A stretch of DNA of 64,000 nt from Thereva unica. Taxonomy: Eukaryota > Arthropoda > Insecta > Diptera > Therevidae. Position 1 is the first letter of the stretch; each line of letters starts with the position of its first letter. A program made the translations under genes and the position numbers. Below, piece by piece: positions 48,495-58,899 of the stretch. The notes below the pieces were generated by a model, which was given only the letters and a program-made list of their open reading frames with translations, was not told the origin of the DNA and made no database searches. The stretch spans positions 91,397,975 to 91,461,974 of the forward strand of contig OX465285.1 in the NCBI GenBank assembly GCA_949987705.1, written 5' to 3'.

Positions 48495-48793
48495 GGCCCC
48501 TATTGCGAGTGTCGATACCTAATCGACAAGCGACATTTATCGATTATAGACTGTCGATTATTTAGTTTGATATTGCGAATGTAATCGAAAATTGTCGATT
48601 TGACAGTCGACTTTTATCGATTGCTTTTTTGCTCACGACAAAATTTGCCATGCAAAAAACTGCTCAAAATAATTTTTTAAATCAGAGTAGTCCAAATATT
48701 TGTCGACTGGGTTACACAATGCCAAAAAGAAAATTAATCGATACAATCGACTATAGTCGAGTCGATCGTTAATCGACACTCGCAATAGGGGCC
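48495..48793. mobile_element. MITE with GGCCCCTATTGCG ends, copy 1
   Basis: Perfect inverted ends (ggcccctattgcgagtgtcg and its complement), ATT duplicated on both sides (48492-48494 and 48794-48796), and an interior made of repeated atcgatt/tcgac phrases. It lies 0.23 kb after the stop of gene F. Confidence 0.8.
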
Positions 48794-48796
48794 ATT

Positions 48797-50505
48797 ATCT
48801 AATTCGATACTTTCAGTATAATATGTGTAAAATTGGTTACCACGAAAGTAATGTGATAGCCGCACTCATTAGCTAAGAATAAATATTTTGTCTAATACCA
48901 TACTTCCGAAAATTACCAAAACTAAAAAGTTTTTCATCTTTCACTTTCATAAAACCAGTACTCATGTATGGATCAGATGTATGACGAGCAGGGTCTGGGA
49001 GCCGGATTATGGATCTGAAAGCCCCTAGGCAGAACCTGTGGTTCAGGTCCCCTACACCCTCCCCCTCAAAAAAACAATCCATTCACCTTGACGGCAAAAA
49101 TAGAACAATATTTTATGGTTTCAAACTCCATTTCAGTACATTCGTTAGAACCTGTAGTAAAACATTGGAATCACGAATGAATTTAGGGAATAAGCTTTAG
49201 GGTTTTGAGCTTACACAGATATATTGGAATTTAAGGAAAATGCATTATTTAAAGAACATGTGACTATACTATAAGTATCGAAGGTCATCCTAATGGACAA
49301 TACATTTTTAAAGCAATATCCGATCAGACATCCGTTTTTCAACCGATTCCAGACATCGCCATTATTTCTAATATATTCCCTTAACACCACACAGCTATCC
49401 ACCACAACAGAGATTTTCTTTCTGATTTTTTTAGGCAAGCGAGGCTCGCACCACCTATATTCCGGAGGAGTTGAACTAGGAACTACGCGTCGTCGTTGCA
49501 CTGTAGAATGAAGGTTAGAACATAAACTAGTGTGAAGCATTCGTATTACATACACTCACCGAGCTTCCTCTCGAAAATTTGATACGGCGCGTACCCACAT
49601 TTATAGGGAAAAAGCATAGTAGTATAGCTATGTTGTTCCAGGCCACCTATTTCATAATATTGCACAAACTTTTGTTCGTGCCTTGGGCTGAAGCTTTTGC
49701 GGTTTGTGTCTTGCAAACCTTTTGAATTTCTAGTTGAATTTCGCTGTATTGTGTATTGGGTGGACTTTCATGCTGGGGTAGTCTACCACGCATACCAACC
49801 TACCTATGTAGCCGTGTAGCTGGCTGCTTGTATAGCTGTCCACCTGAGAGCTTTAATTTAATTTATATTGATTCGTATACAAATTGATACAACTATACAG
49901 TTGTTCTGCCTGGTTTCTCTGGTTTATATCTCTGGTTTGTCTGTCTGCTGTATCTGTTCGCTCTATTTGGTCTGTCTCCCCGATCTGTCTAGATTATCTA
50001 GTAATGTTTGAATTTTGTTGATTTTGTGTGTAAAACTATTGTAACAATTATGTACTTTGCTTCAAAATCCAAAATGTATGCGAAACATTATAAGTTCACC
50101 AAACCGGAAACGTTTCCCAAGACACAAACCGACCAAGACAAAAGCTCGACTGCGTAATAGGTACCAGACCAACGTAGCTGTACTACTACGCGCACTTAGA
50201 TCTCATGCGCTTTAGGCCGTACTCCTTTTGACAAAAGCGCGCGTGAAATTTTAATTTTATAAATCGTGAGTTGTCATAGAATTTTCATTTGAAAGGCCGC
50301 ACGAGCTGAAAATTCCGTATTGTGTGGACGTACAATGTACCTTTTTCAGCACAGCCTTTTGCAGTTCAATCGTCGTAAAAAGTCATAAAACTCTATATGA
50401 AAAAACTGCAAACCGCGTATGAGCGAAGTCCGCTTAGAGTGGATCCACCAAATTAAATCTTTCATCATACTACGATTAGATCGGGCCGTGCACTATGTGA
50501 AAACG
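48797..50505. other. Anonymous spacer between F and the G unit
   Basis: No gene was recognised. 49840-49990 is pyrimidine-rich (repeated tctg/tttg phrases). 49665-49715 and 50105-50145 share inverted or direct phrases around acaaaccg/cggtttgt and may be ends of a decayed element; this is not firm. Confidence 0.35.
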
Positions 50506-50509
50506 AAAC

Positions 50510-50831
50510 GATGCGCAAATGATTCAGTTGATAATGAAGCAAATAAAGCAGAATATTTTATTTATTTACCAACTAAAGAGAGCATCAATTACCGGAAACA
50601 TCCACTAATGTCAGGTATTCAAATAAACTGATAAAAACTCTTCGTTATCCCTCTATGATGATGATCGAGAAGGATGAATAGCCTGCACTTTCTTTTATTG
50701 ATTAATTACGTATGTGGATACTTATCATCAAACGAAACTAACATGCATTTGTATAATTTTCAAAATAATGGACGATTCTTTATTACGTTATACATACGAG
50801 TATGTCATCATTATGCGTGCCTTCCGACAAT
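50510..50831 (+). repeat. Duplicated 5' flank of gene G, left part
   Basis: Aligns with the flanks of D, E and F up to the PIF/Harbinger insertion. The last shared bases are ccgacaat. Confidence 0.8.
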
Positions 50832-51129
50832 GGGTCGTATTCATAAAAACGAAGGATATGCTCCCAAGCATAAGGTAGAAGTATAAGGTTATGATTTAAA
50901 GTAAAAGGTAGAAGTATAAGCATTTCCTTCTTTCCGTATTCATAATGATTACCTTATACTTGTGAGGATATCCTCCAAGCACAAGTAAAAGGTTTTTTTT
51001 TAGTTAGTAACCGGGTTCATGTTTTTTTAGGGATATTCATTTGTTTGTTGTTAAAAGTCAAATAATTTTAATTGAATTCGTCCTTTCATTTTGTCATTTC
51101 GTGGTTAGTTGTACCTTTTCGTACCTTAG

Positions 51130-51843
51130 ATGTATTCCTCAAGCAGTGAAAGTGATACTGAAGGTGTAAACGCTAGGAATGAGCTTCAGTTTATAGCAGA
51201 AGGAGTTGCCGCTGCTCCTGTTATTTTGGAAAAATCGCAAGTACCAAAAATAAAACGAAGGAAGGACGAAGCAATTGGGTTCCTTACGAATAATTATGAG
51301 GCAACATTTGGAAAACCACTTGATGCTAAAGGCTTATTAAAAAAAATTAATAATATGAAAACCAGATTGAGGAAGAAAACGGACTTAAAAAAGACTGGAA
51401 ATAAATCAATCAAATTATTGGATTGGGAAAAGCGTTTATTAAAGGCTATGGAAGGTGATAGTAATCCTACAATTGGAAGAATCGAAGGAGCCTTGCAGAT
51501 TGGTGCTTCCGAAGATGACTCTGCTGAGCAAAGAGGGATTGGACCAAATATACGCTTAAGAGGGAGTAAAGCATCTCCCTCTTGCTCCTCTGAGCAATCA
51601 TGTGGTGGTGATATTCAACCATTTAAGTTGCCACAAAAAAAGAAATTAGCGACAGAAAACTATGAAACAGAAGAAACGAAAGGACTGACTACAACAGAAC
51701 TCCAACGCTTAGTTCTTTTGCAGCAGTATCGTACGAGTATAGTACAAAGGGAATATTATGAAAAAAAATTGCAAATGATGCAGCGTGAAGAATCTACAAC
51801 AAAAACTGTTTGTGATGGAAGTAAAACGTACTTTACTTTATAA
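51130..51843 (+). CDS. PIF/Harbinger second protein (DNA-binding partner)
   Basis: A complete open frame of 237 residues inside the transposon. Its acidic, serine-rich start (MYSSSSESDTEG) is followed by a strongly basic helical stretch (KIKRRKDEAIGFL, LLKKINNMKTRLRKKTDLKKTGN, LLDWEKRLLKAM; residues about 35-115). It ends in a glutamine/glutamate-rich coiled-coil-like part (TTTELQRLVLLQQYRTSIVQ). Harbinger elements normally carry a Myb/SANT-like or similar DNA-binding protein that helps bring the transposase into the nucleus and to the ends. This ORF has that position and character, but a canonical Myb tryptophan pattern is not evident, so the role rests mainly on position. Confidence 0.8.
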   Translation: MYSSSSESDTEGVNARNELQFIAEGVAAAPVILEKSQVPKIKRRKDEAIGFLTNNYEATFGKPLDAKGLLKKINNMKTRLRKKTDLKKTGNKSIKLLDWEKRLLKAMEGDSNPTIGRIEGALQIGASEDDSAEQRGIGPNIRLRGSKASPSCSSEQSCGGDIQPFKLPQKKKLATENYETEETKGLTTTELQRLVLLQQYRTSIVQREYYEKKLQMMQREESTTKTVCDGSKTYFTL

Positions 51844-51962
51844 GCGAACAAAACGTGTTATTTGATTTTACCAAAATGTGTTAGGTATTTGGATTGAAAA
51901 TATTTTTTTTTAGACAAAACGGAATTTTATTTTATTTATTAACAATAATTAGACATGTAAAC

Positions 51963-52970
51963 TTAATTGTTATTAAAATTGTTTATTACTATACTCAAGT
52001 TTTTTCTGATTTCTTGTCCTTGATGACGAAGAGGTATTTCATCATTATTATTGTCATAATTTTCTTCATCTTCTTCTGGTTCTTCAGCTGGTTCGAAGTC
52101 CGGATCGCCTAAAGTTTTTGCAACGTTATGGAGTACGGCACAAGCAACTATTATTTTTGGAGCATTTTCCAATTTAACGCGACAAACATATTGTAAGATG
52201 GGAAACCGGCGTTTCAGTTGGCCAAAACATCGTTCAATTACAACTCTTTCTTTTTTCAAGAGCTTGTTATAATTTTGCTCAACACCAGGAGCAGGATTTC
52301 TGAAAGGGGTCATGAGACATGGCTCTATTCCATAGCCATCATCACCAAGTAATACAACATTCGCCTTTTTCCTTAACTGTATGCATACTTGTGAATTTCT
52401 CCATATCCTCGAGTCGTGCACGGATCCAGGCCAACTAACGTCAAGACTAGTGAACATTTCCTTGGCATTACAAGTAGCTTGAACGTTGAGACTAGGCTTA
52501 CCTTTCCGGTTAATGTACTCATCACCATGGACATTGGGTTTCTGTACCCCTATGTGGGTGCAATCGACTACGCCAATAGCTGTCGGAAATTTATACTTCC
52601 TTTGCCACAGCAGTTTTGCCTCCATTATTTCTCTGTTGGTAGTTGGAAACTTTATCCATTCACTAGCATGCGTAATTATGCTGTCAACTACTGCATTTAC
52701 AGTCCGAGATACCGTAGCTTGACTAACACCAAGCTCTTGACCGATACCTTTTTGATAGCCAGGATCACTCAGATAACGCAGACACACCTTCATTTTATGG
52801 ACAGATGACAACGCACCTCCCCGGGTTTCTTCATTTGTCACTAAAAATCTTTCTGCAAGCCACTGTAAATTTTCTTCTTCAAACCGGTATAATGCCTTAA
52901 AATCAGGAACTAGTGTAGGTAAGCGGGGCTTGTAATGTTTAACATTCCTCACGTGAACCACATCTGCCAT
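51963..52970 (-). CDS. PIF/Harbinger transposase (HARBI1-like)
   Basis: An open frame of 335 residues from the ATG at 52970 (MADVVHVRNVKH); an upstream in-frame TTG adds 8 codons and is not preferred. The N-terminal part holds a helix-turn-helix (IGQELGVSQATVSRTVNAVV). The catalytic DDE set is complete: Asp in VVDCTHIGV (about 136), Asp in WPGSVHDSRIW (about 186) and Glu in VVIERCFGQLKRRFPIL (about 246), with LLGDDGYG between. The C-terminus is acidic (PAEEPEEDEEN). Length and motif spacing are typical of HARBI1/Harbinger transposases, which cut and paste DNA with 3-bp target duplications. It is encoded opposite to its partner; the two stops are 120 bases apart. No inactivating change is visible. 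Confidence 0.94.
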   Translation of the reverse strand: MADVVHVRNVKHYKPRLPTLVPDFKALYRFEEENLQWLAERFLVTNEETRGGALSSVHKMKVCLRYLSDPGYQKGIGQELGVSQATVSRTVNAVVDSIITHASEWIKFPTTNREIMEAKLLWQRKYKFPTAIGVVDCTHIGVQKPNVHGDEYINRKGKPSLNVQATCNAKEMFTSLDVSWPGSVHDSRIWRNSQVCIQLRKKANVVLLGDDGYGIEPCLMTPFRNPAPGVEQNYNKLLKKERVVIERCFGQLKRRFPILQYVCRVKLENAPKIIVACAVLHNVAKTLGDPDFEPAEEPEEDEENYDNNNDEIPLRHQGQEIRKNLSIVINNFNNN

Positions 52971-53232
52971 GGCACTGAAAATCAGATAACACAACCGTTC
53001 ACCACTGAACTAAGTCTACTACTGACCAAACTCAGCTTTTTTGAAGGATATGCTTTTCACTTAAAGTACAGGGTCAAGTTTATGAATACTCTTTTACTTT
53101 TATGTGAGTATAAGGATATGCTTTTACTCTACAAGAATAAGGTTTTGCTTCAAATTATTATGAATACAAGCAGAAGGATTTCCTTAATAATTTGCAAGTA
53201 AAAGCATATCCTTTTTTTTATGAATACGACCC

Positions 53233-53836
53233 AATGTTAGATTCTAGAAATGATATCATGATGCTTCGGAATGAGGCCTTAATTGAATTGAGGAACTATA
53301 TAAATTCGGACAAGCTTCAACTCTTAATTAAGGCGGCAGTTTCTATTGTTCTGCGGTTAGTAAATATTGTCATAAAATCAAGTGTGTATCAAAAAATCTT
53401 TTTTTATAGTAAACCTAACTTATACCAAAAATTTGTAAAATAAGGCGTAAAAATTGAGTTGTAATAGGTTAATTAGTATATTGAAAGGAATTATATATTC
53501 ATTTCCATATCTATGAATGACTAGCATTACAAGTGTAATCATAAGCTTCGGGTAATATTTCCCCTTGGAATAAATTGAATTGGGTGCTATATTTTTGTGG
53601 ATAACCATTTATCTTAACCTTGTTCTAGTATCACGAAGGGTTTGGATCTCATTACTCTCATTAACAAAGTGAAACATTATTATTAATTAATTAACTTGCC
53701 CCCAGATAACCATGAAAAACAAGTGTGCTTTAACAGTGATGGTCAGTTAACTTTTATATCCTGATGAGTCGCGTGGCTTTGAAAATTTTAACCAAGTGCT
53801 GTGTCTGTGTTAAGTGTTAAAAACAAATAAAATAAA
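53233..53836 (+). repeat. Duplicated 5' flank of gene G, right part
   Basis: Continues the flank alignment (aatgttagattctagaaatgatatcatgatgc) immediately after the transposon, through the promoter block to gene G. Confidence 0.8.
53655..53750 (+). promoter_or_regulatory. Likely core promoter of gene G
   Basis: ctcattaacaaagtgaaaca, ttattattaattaatt, a weakened TATA position (catgaaaaac at 53711) and consensus initiator TCAGTT (53743). The transposon sits about 0.5 kb upstream and leaves this block intact. Confidence 0.58.
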
Positions 53837-55428
53837 ATGATTCCCGAGTTTTTGAAGGAATGTCGAAAACCTAGTGATTTGTACGCGGCATTACAGCCAT
53901 TATTTTTGTTGTCATTTATCATTGGCTTAACACCAATTCGAATTAGTGGTCCACCAGGACATAGGAAAGTCGAAGTCACCTTCTTTGGAATTTTCAATAC
54001 TTTACTTATAGCTGGTTTATTCGCAGTATGTTTTATATTAGCGATGATAAATAAGGAATCTCTGATAGGATACTTTTTCATATCGAATGTAACAGCATTA
54101 GGTGATGTCTTGTATAAATTAGGCGGATATTTAGGATTGACTATAATATTTACAAGTTGTATTTTTCAAAGGAACTTACTTATAAAACTTATTAATACTT
54201 TAGCAGAAGTTGATGATCGTTTATTGAATTTGGGTGCTTCAATTGATTATCGTATTGCAATTCGATTTTCTTATGTTATAATAATCGTAACAACTGTTAT
54301 TAATTCTACGTATTTGTTTGGTACTTACTTACTTATTAGAAGTATTGGAGTTTCTCCATCATATTCAGTGTTTGCATCATCCTTTTTACCACATTTTATA
54401 CAATCAATTATAGTATTGATGTTTATGTTTATTACCTACAAAATAAAACAGAGATTTTTAATAATTAATCAGGTAAATATTGTTTAAAAATAAATTGAAA
54501 TTTCATTAATCAATTTTTGTATAGGCTATGTAATATAAATTCCATTACCAGATACTTAAAATTTATCGCGCTTTTAGTGCTTGTGACAAGTTAAAATATA
54601 CAAATATCAAAATACAATATTTAATAAACCTCTTTCCTTTCTAAAATTCTTAGATTCTTCAAAATTTGACACATAAATTATCGGATAAATATAGAGCATT
54701 AAAAAAGAGGCAAAGTTCATGGAGATTCGAAACATTCTCAATACACCCAATAGTATCAAAATCGGCAAGTGATGTCATCGATGAATCAATGCAAGTCCAT
54801 AGCTTACTTAGTGACGCAGCATCAACAGCGAACAATTACTTCACTTATCAACTTCTTACAATAATTGCAATGTCTTTCATGATGATTCTCTTTGGTACAT
54901 ACTATATTCTGGAAATAATTTTAGAACGAATGGACGATGTAATTCAGAATAACACAACAGAATTAATTATACTATGCGTATGCGAAATGTCACTCTACAT
55001 ATTTGCAGTTTTGGCTGTTGTTGAAGTAAGCAGCAAAGCAACAAATCAGGTTATTGAAAATTTTTAATCAAAAAGTTTAAATATACAAAATATATTTTGT
55101 TTTTGTAGTGTAAAGACACTGCTTTATGTGTTCATAATTTGCTGAATACCACAAAGGATGAAAGCCTTAGAGAACGACTTTCGTATTTTTCGCTACAGTT
55201 GATACATCATTCAATCCACTTTTCAGCAGCAGGACTCTTCAATATAGACAGAACTTTGTATTTTATAGTAAAAAAATTAAAATGTTGTTTTAAATAATTT
55301 AACTTACCATTAACTCGTTACAGATGGCCGGAGCAGCGACAACATATCTTATAATTTTGATGCAATACTCAAAATCACCGACGAATACGCCCGAATTGTT
55401 TAATAATATTACACAAGATAATCCTTAA
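53837..55428 (+). CDS. Gr28-type gustatory receptor gene G
   Basis: Four exons: 53837-54472, 54654-55049, 55109-55267 and 55324-55428 (TAA), for 431 residues. Exon 1 begins MIPEFLKECRKPSDLY and carries LQPLFLLSFIIGLTPIRISG, KESLIGYFFISNVTALGD and five membrane spans. Exon 2 has SDVIDESMQVHSLLSDAAST and two spans ending VLAVVEVSSKATNQ. Exon 3 has FSAAGLFNIDRTLYF. Exon 4 has TYLIILMQY and a one-codon longer tail than F (FNNITQDNP). Donors are gtaaat, gttatt and gtaaaa; acceptors cttag, ttgtag and ttacag; all phase 0. It is intact and closest to F in exons 2-3. Its 5' flank carries the complete PIF/Harbinger insertion. Confidence 0.92.
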
Positions 55429-55740
55429 AGATTAGGAATCTTTAGCAATTCAGATTTTTAACAAAGCTTGAATTTGTTTGTTGTATTATCTAAAATAACA
55501 AAAATAAACAAATATGTTATATGGAAAGGGTTAGTACTTTAATATGACCTTCTCAGTACGAAGATTAATTTTCACTACTGAAAGTTTACATCCACAAAGC
55601 TCGGACAGCTCAAAATTAATTATGGTTAATACTGTTAATAAAAAAAAAAACTGTGTGAATTAAAGGAAAGCAGACCGTTCAGACCGCGACTATTCGATTC
55701 GAGTTTTTCACGTATACGGTTTTAACGAATTCGAGACAGA
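55429..55740. other. 3' flank of gene G
   Basis: AT-rich; holds aaaataaac-type signals near 55493 that could serve polyadenylation. No gene. Confidence 0.4.
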
Positions 55741-55992
55741 GGCCCCTATTGCGATTGTCGATAGTTAATAGATAAACGACATGCATCGATTATTGACTGC
55801 CGATTATGTAGTTTGATATTGCGAATGTCGATTACAATCGAAATTTGTCGATTGTTTATTTGTTCACTAAAAACAGGCTAACAGTAGTCGAAATATTTGT
55901 CAATTTTGAGTAACACAATACTATAAAGAAAACTAATCGATACAATCGACTGTAGTCGAGTCGATCGTTAATCGACAATCGCTATAGGGACC
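55741..55992. mobile_element. MITE with GGCCCCTATTGCG ends, copy 2
   Basis: Same family as 48495-48793 but shorter (252 bp), with inverted ends ggcccctattgcg and ..cgctatagggacc and AGA duplicated (55738-55740 and 55993-55995). It lies 0.31 kb after the stop of gene G. The different target triplet shows an independent insertion rather than co-duplication with copy 1. Confidence 0.78.
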
Positions 55993-55995
55993 AGA

Positions 55996-57170
55996 GTTTC
56001 CCACGGGACTATTCGTTTAGAATTTTTCACGTCAATTAGTACGTATGCATGTGAAATTGAAGCTAGCTTCAAGCCTACTTGGATCTTAGTAAAATCCATG
56101 TACAGATCGAATTCAAATAGAATCAAACGATTCGACTCACAATTTGGGGCTGGATCGAATCAATACTTCGACGTAAAGACATGAATTCAAAGATTGAGAG
56201 ATTGACCTGACAGCATAAAATTGTTTAGGTTGTTATTTTTATTGTTAGGCGGTTCGGCGGTTCGTTGTGTTGCGGGTAGTAAATTATATTAAAATTAGCA
56301 TTGCAAATAAAGATTTTCATAATAACAAAGCGAAACAACAAAACGATATGAAAACTATAAATTGTAGGTTATGTTCGTTGCTTTTCAATTAAGTTCAATT
56401 AATTCAATAATTCGAGCTGACGATGTCAAATACGCAGACTCACTTTCAATCCTTCGATTCGGTCATGTTTTAAGTGGTAAATGTCCAATGACTAATGTCA
56501 CAAATTAAGTCTTTCTTCACGAATACGGGGGCTTATCGTATGGACCTAGTGGGAACATATTAATGTAATTATCATTGCCACTGTTCTATTCGATAAAATC
56601 CCATATAACGTATACGGGAAAAAATCACGATATGAACGTAGCCGTAGTGTTCCAAATAGGATAAAACGTGATCCATGTCTTATTGTTGCAATGTAAGTAA
56701 ATGATCGCAAACGAGTAAAAGACCAGTTGTTGATGCGAAGTAGAGTTGTAGTGACGTATGATACGAGTCGACTGGTGGAAGAAGGGCCTTAATGAGAATA
56801 TCCACATTGATCAGATAGTCTTGGCTGACGTATCTCTGTATATCTGGACCATACTGTGAAGGAATTCGGCTTTGTCTATTAATTCTATTTTGTTATTATT
56901 CGTTTGTTTTCGTTCAATTGCCTGGCATAATCTCTCTAGTAGTCCACAGTAGAGTTGAAAATCAATCGTTTGATCAACTGGAAGTACCTCGAAGTGGCCG
57001 TTTTGCTTCCAGTTCCATCACACACACACACACATCATCACCTTGTAATACGTCAATCTCGACTTCGCGAATTGCTACTATTCGCAATCCTTGTCCATGA
57101 TAGTTTAGGCTTCTGAAAGTTGAAGGTGACCCATTTTACATCACCGTTTATGAATGCATTGCATTGCTAC
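55996..57170. other. Anonymous spacer
   Basis: No gene is recognised. A short (CA)n microsatellite lies at about 57020-57034. Confidence 0.4.
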
Positions 57171-57172
57171 TG

Positions 57173-57325
57173 TGTTGAAAGTGGAGTCGTGAGTCGTGAC
57201 AAGTCGTTTGAGTTGAAAAAAGTGACGTTTCAGTCGTATTACGACTTTCAGCGCAGGTGCTAAAAGTCTTAATTCGACTGAAACATCACTTTCTTTAACT
57301 CAAAATACTTGTTACGCAAGCGACA
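57173..57325. mobile_element. Foldback MITE, copy 3
   Basis: gtgttgaaagtggagtcgtg, gacaagtcgtttgagttgaa and gtgacgtttcagtcgtattacg are shared with copies 1 and 2. The second half is the approximate complement (cgactgaaacatcactttctttaactcaaa). Confidence 0.65.
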
Positions 57326-57778
57326 ATGGAAACTTTTAAAAAACCTCCTGATTACAAATTCTGCAAAACAAATATTGAACATATTGCACAAACATAATAA
57401 CTTAACACTGATCGATCATCGATAGAGCTCCTAAAACCCAAAAAATAGGCTTAAATTTCCTTAATACCTCCATTTCCAAAGTATTGTGTACACATTTCCC
57501 CGCTCTTACGTATCCAAATAATATCATTACACATATATAGCATTAACAGAAAGCAAACAAATAAGTTAATTGCATACATAATCATAAGAGAGCTGGTATC
57601 TTTGTTATTCCCTGATTATCGTTTGTCATCATAATTCGATATGTGACCATCCCGAACAAAACAAAAGCTTTGACACGAAGAATAAGCTAGACAATGTTAT
57701 TTTAGTTAGTAGTTCACAGTGGGCTCGCGGTAAAGAAGGATATTCGGATAACGAGCGGTAAAAGATTATCGTTAAAAA
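57326..57778. other. Upstream region of first exon H
   Basis: No gene. This and 60480-60729 share phrases (e.g. taacaaaaaacaaa..aa.a.gttaattgcatacata and gttaaaaaatggctttaaat/ctaaaaaaatggctttt), so H and I have duplicated flanks. No block like that of C-G is seen. Confidence 0.45.
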
Positions 57779-58405
57779 ATGGCTTTAAATTTGTGGATAA
57801 GAATGTCGCGAGCAACTACAATAGCTGATTCGATGGCTCCTTTAATGTTTGCATCGTTTATGAGCGGATTAACCCCTATACAGATTAAGCGAGGAAATTA
57901 CGCAAGGAGTAACCCTTATCGCTTCGTGATGATGATATTTTATCTAGGAATATATATTCCTTCTTATATTATGTGCCTTCGATCTAAAGAGACAATTGTT
58001 GGATACTTCTTTCAAACCGATATATCCACCCTTGGGGACACACTACAACTACTTATTGGTCCCATTACAATTGCAGTGATTATGATTTCAAGCATTTATG
58101 GAAGTAAATTTAACATCAAGGCTTTTAATCTTCTAGTTTCATCAGATGAAAAACTTATATCATTGGGAATTGATATGAATTATACGAAAATGTTACGGAA
58201 ATCTTATAAGTTCATGGGATTACTGCTAGTGACTACGAATTTATACCTGACTGGATGCTACTTCTTATTGAAATCAGCTGGTGTTAATCCGACTTTTTAT
58301 GTTTGTTTATCATTTGCAATGCCACATTGTTTTATGGTGATTGTAATATTTATGTTTAAATGTACAGCCGAAATAACGGAGCATCGATTTATGTGTCTTA
58401 ATAAG
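57779..58405 (+). CDS. Gr28-type gustatory receptor, first exon H
   Basis: The exon codes 209 N-terminal residues of a second Gr28 subfamily: MALNLWIRMSRATTIADSM, APLMFASFMSGLTPIQIKRG (TM1), SKETIVGYFFQTDISTLGD, LQLLIGPITIAVIMISSIYG, and the exon-ending EHRFMCLNK before a phase-0 donor (aag|gtaaga). The start (MAL.LW.R.S.A) recalls Drosophila Gr28a-type N-termini more than the MIPNFFK group. No exon 2-4 homologue follows before 64000. It is either the first exon of a gene sharing 3' exons with I beyond the window, or an orphan exon. No stop or frameshift is seen. Confidence 0.87.
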
Positions 58406-58895
58406 GTAAGAGCAAAGTAATTATTTGTTTTTGATCTAGTTGTTTTACTGGTTCTCAATTCCAATCTGGCTCTTTTCATTCCAGCAGTCCAGCCTTTTAC
58501 CGATTTTCTTGATCTAGAGCTAACTGGGTAATGTTGTCTCCTAAATGTTAGTCGGGAAATGTGCATTGCTTTTAGTATAATTACCTGATGTAAAGTCCGT
58601 AAAGATGAAAAACGGGTTTCAAAGGCGTCCGACTGATTTCGTCGACAGTTTAACGAGAAACCTTCTCCCTTCTTACGATTTCTCGAAGGACTTATTTTTA
58701 CACGACAAATGCCTTTACATCGTACTTGCTGCGGTAATGTAGTTAAACTAAAAGCTTCTCTTTACGCGTATTTTCAGCAACTTAATTGTATTAATATATA
58801 CCTGTATTTTGCAAAATAGTTTTGACATTTAGTCCAGGATTTCATTCGGAATCCTTTGTAACAGGACCAAATTTTGTCAATAATATTTGAGAAAA
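58406..58895. other. Spacer after exon H
   Basis: Checked for receptor exons 2-4; none seen. Anonymous sequence. Confidence 0.4.
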
Positions 58896-58899
58896 AATC

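Larger units (their letters stand above)
50832..53232. mobile_element. Complete PIF/Harbinger transposon
   Basis: The inverted ends (gggtcgtattcataaaaa at 50832 and its complement ending 53232) are flanked by the 3-bp duplication AAT (50829-50831 and 53233-53235). The element is 2401 bp and carries the two genes expected for this superfamily, placed tail to tail. Subterminal zones repeat short phrases such as aaggatatgc and agtaaaagg. Sister flanks at 40727, 45878 and 33300 have the uninterrupted site, which fixes the borders. Both genes are open, so it may be, or recently have been, active. Confidence 0.93.

Noticed and set aside
52416..52808. Plus-strand open frame of 130 codons inside the Harbinger element
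   Set aside because: Shadow of the transposase on the other strand, which carries the complete DDE motif set.
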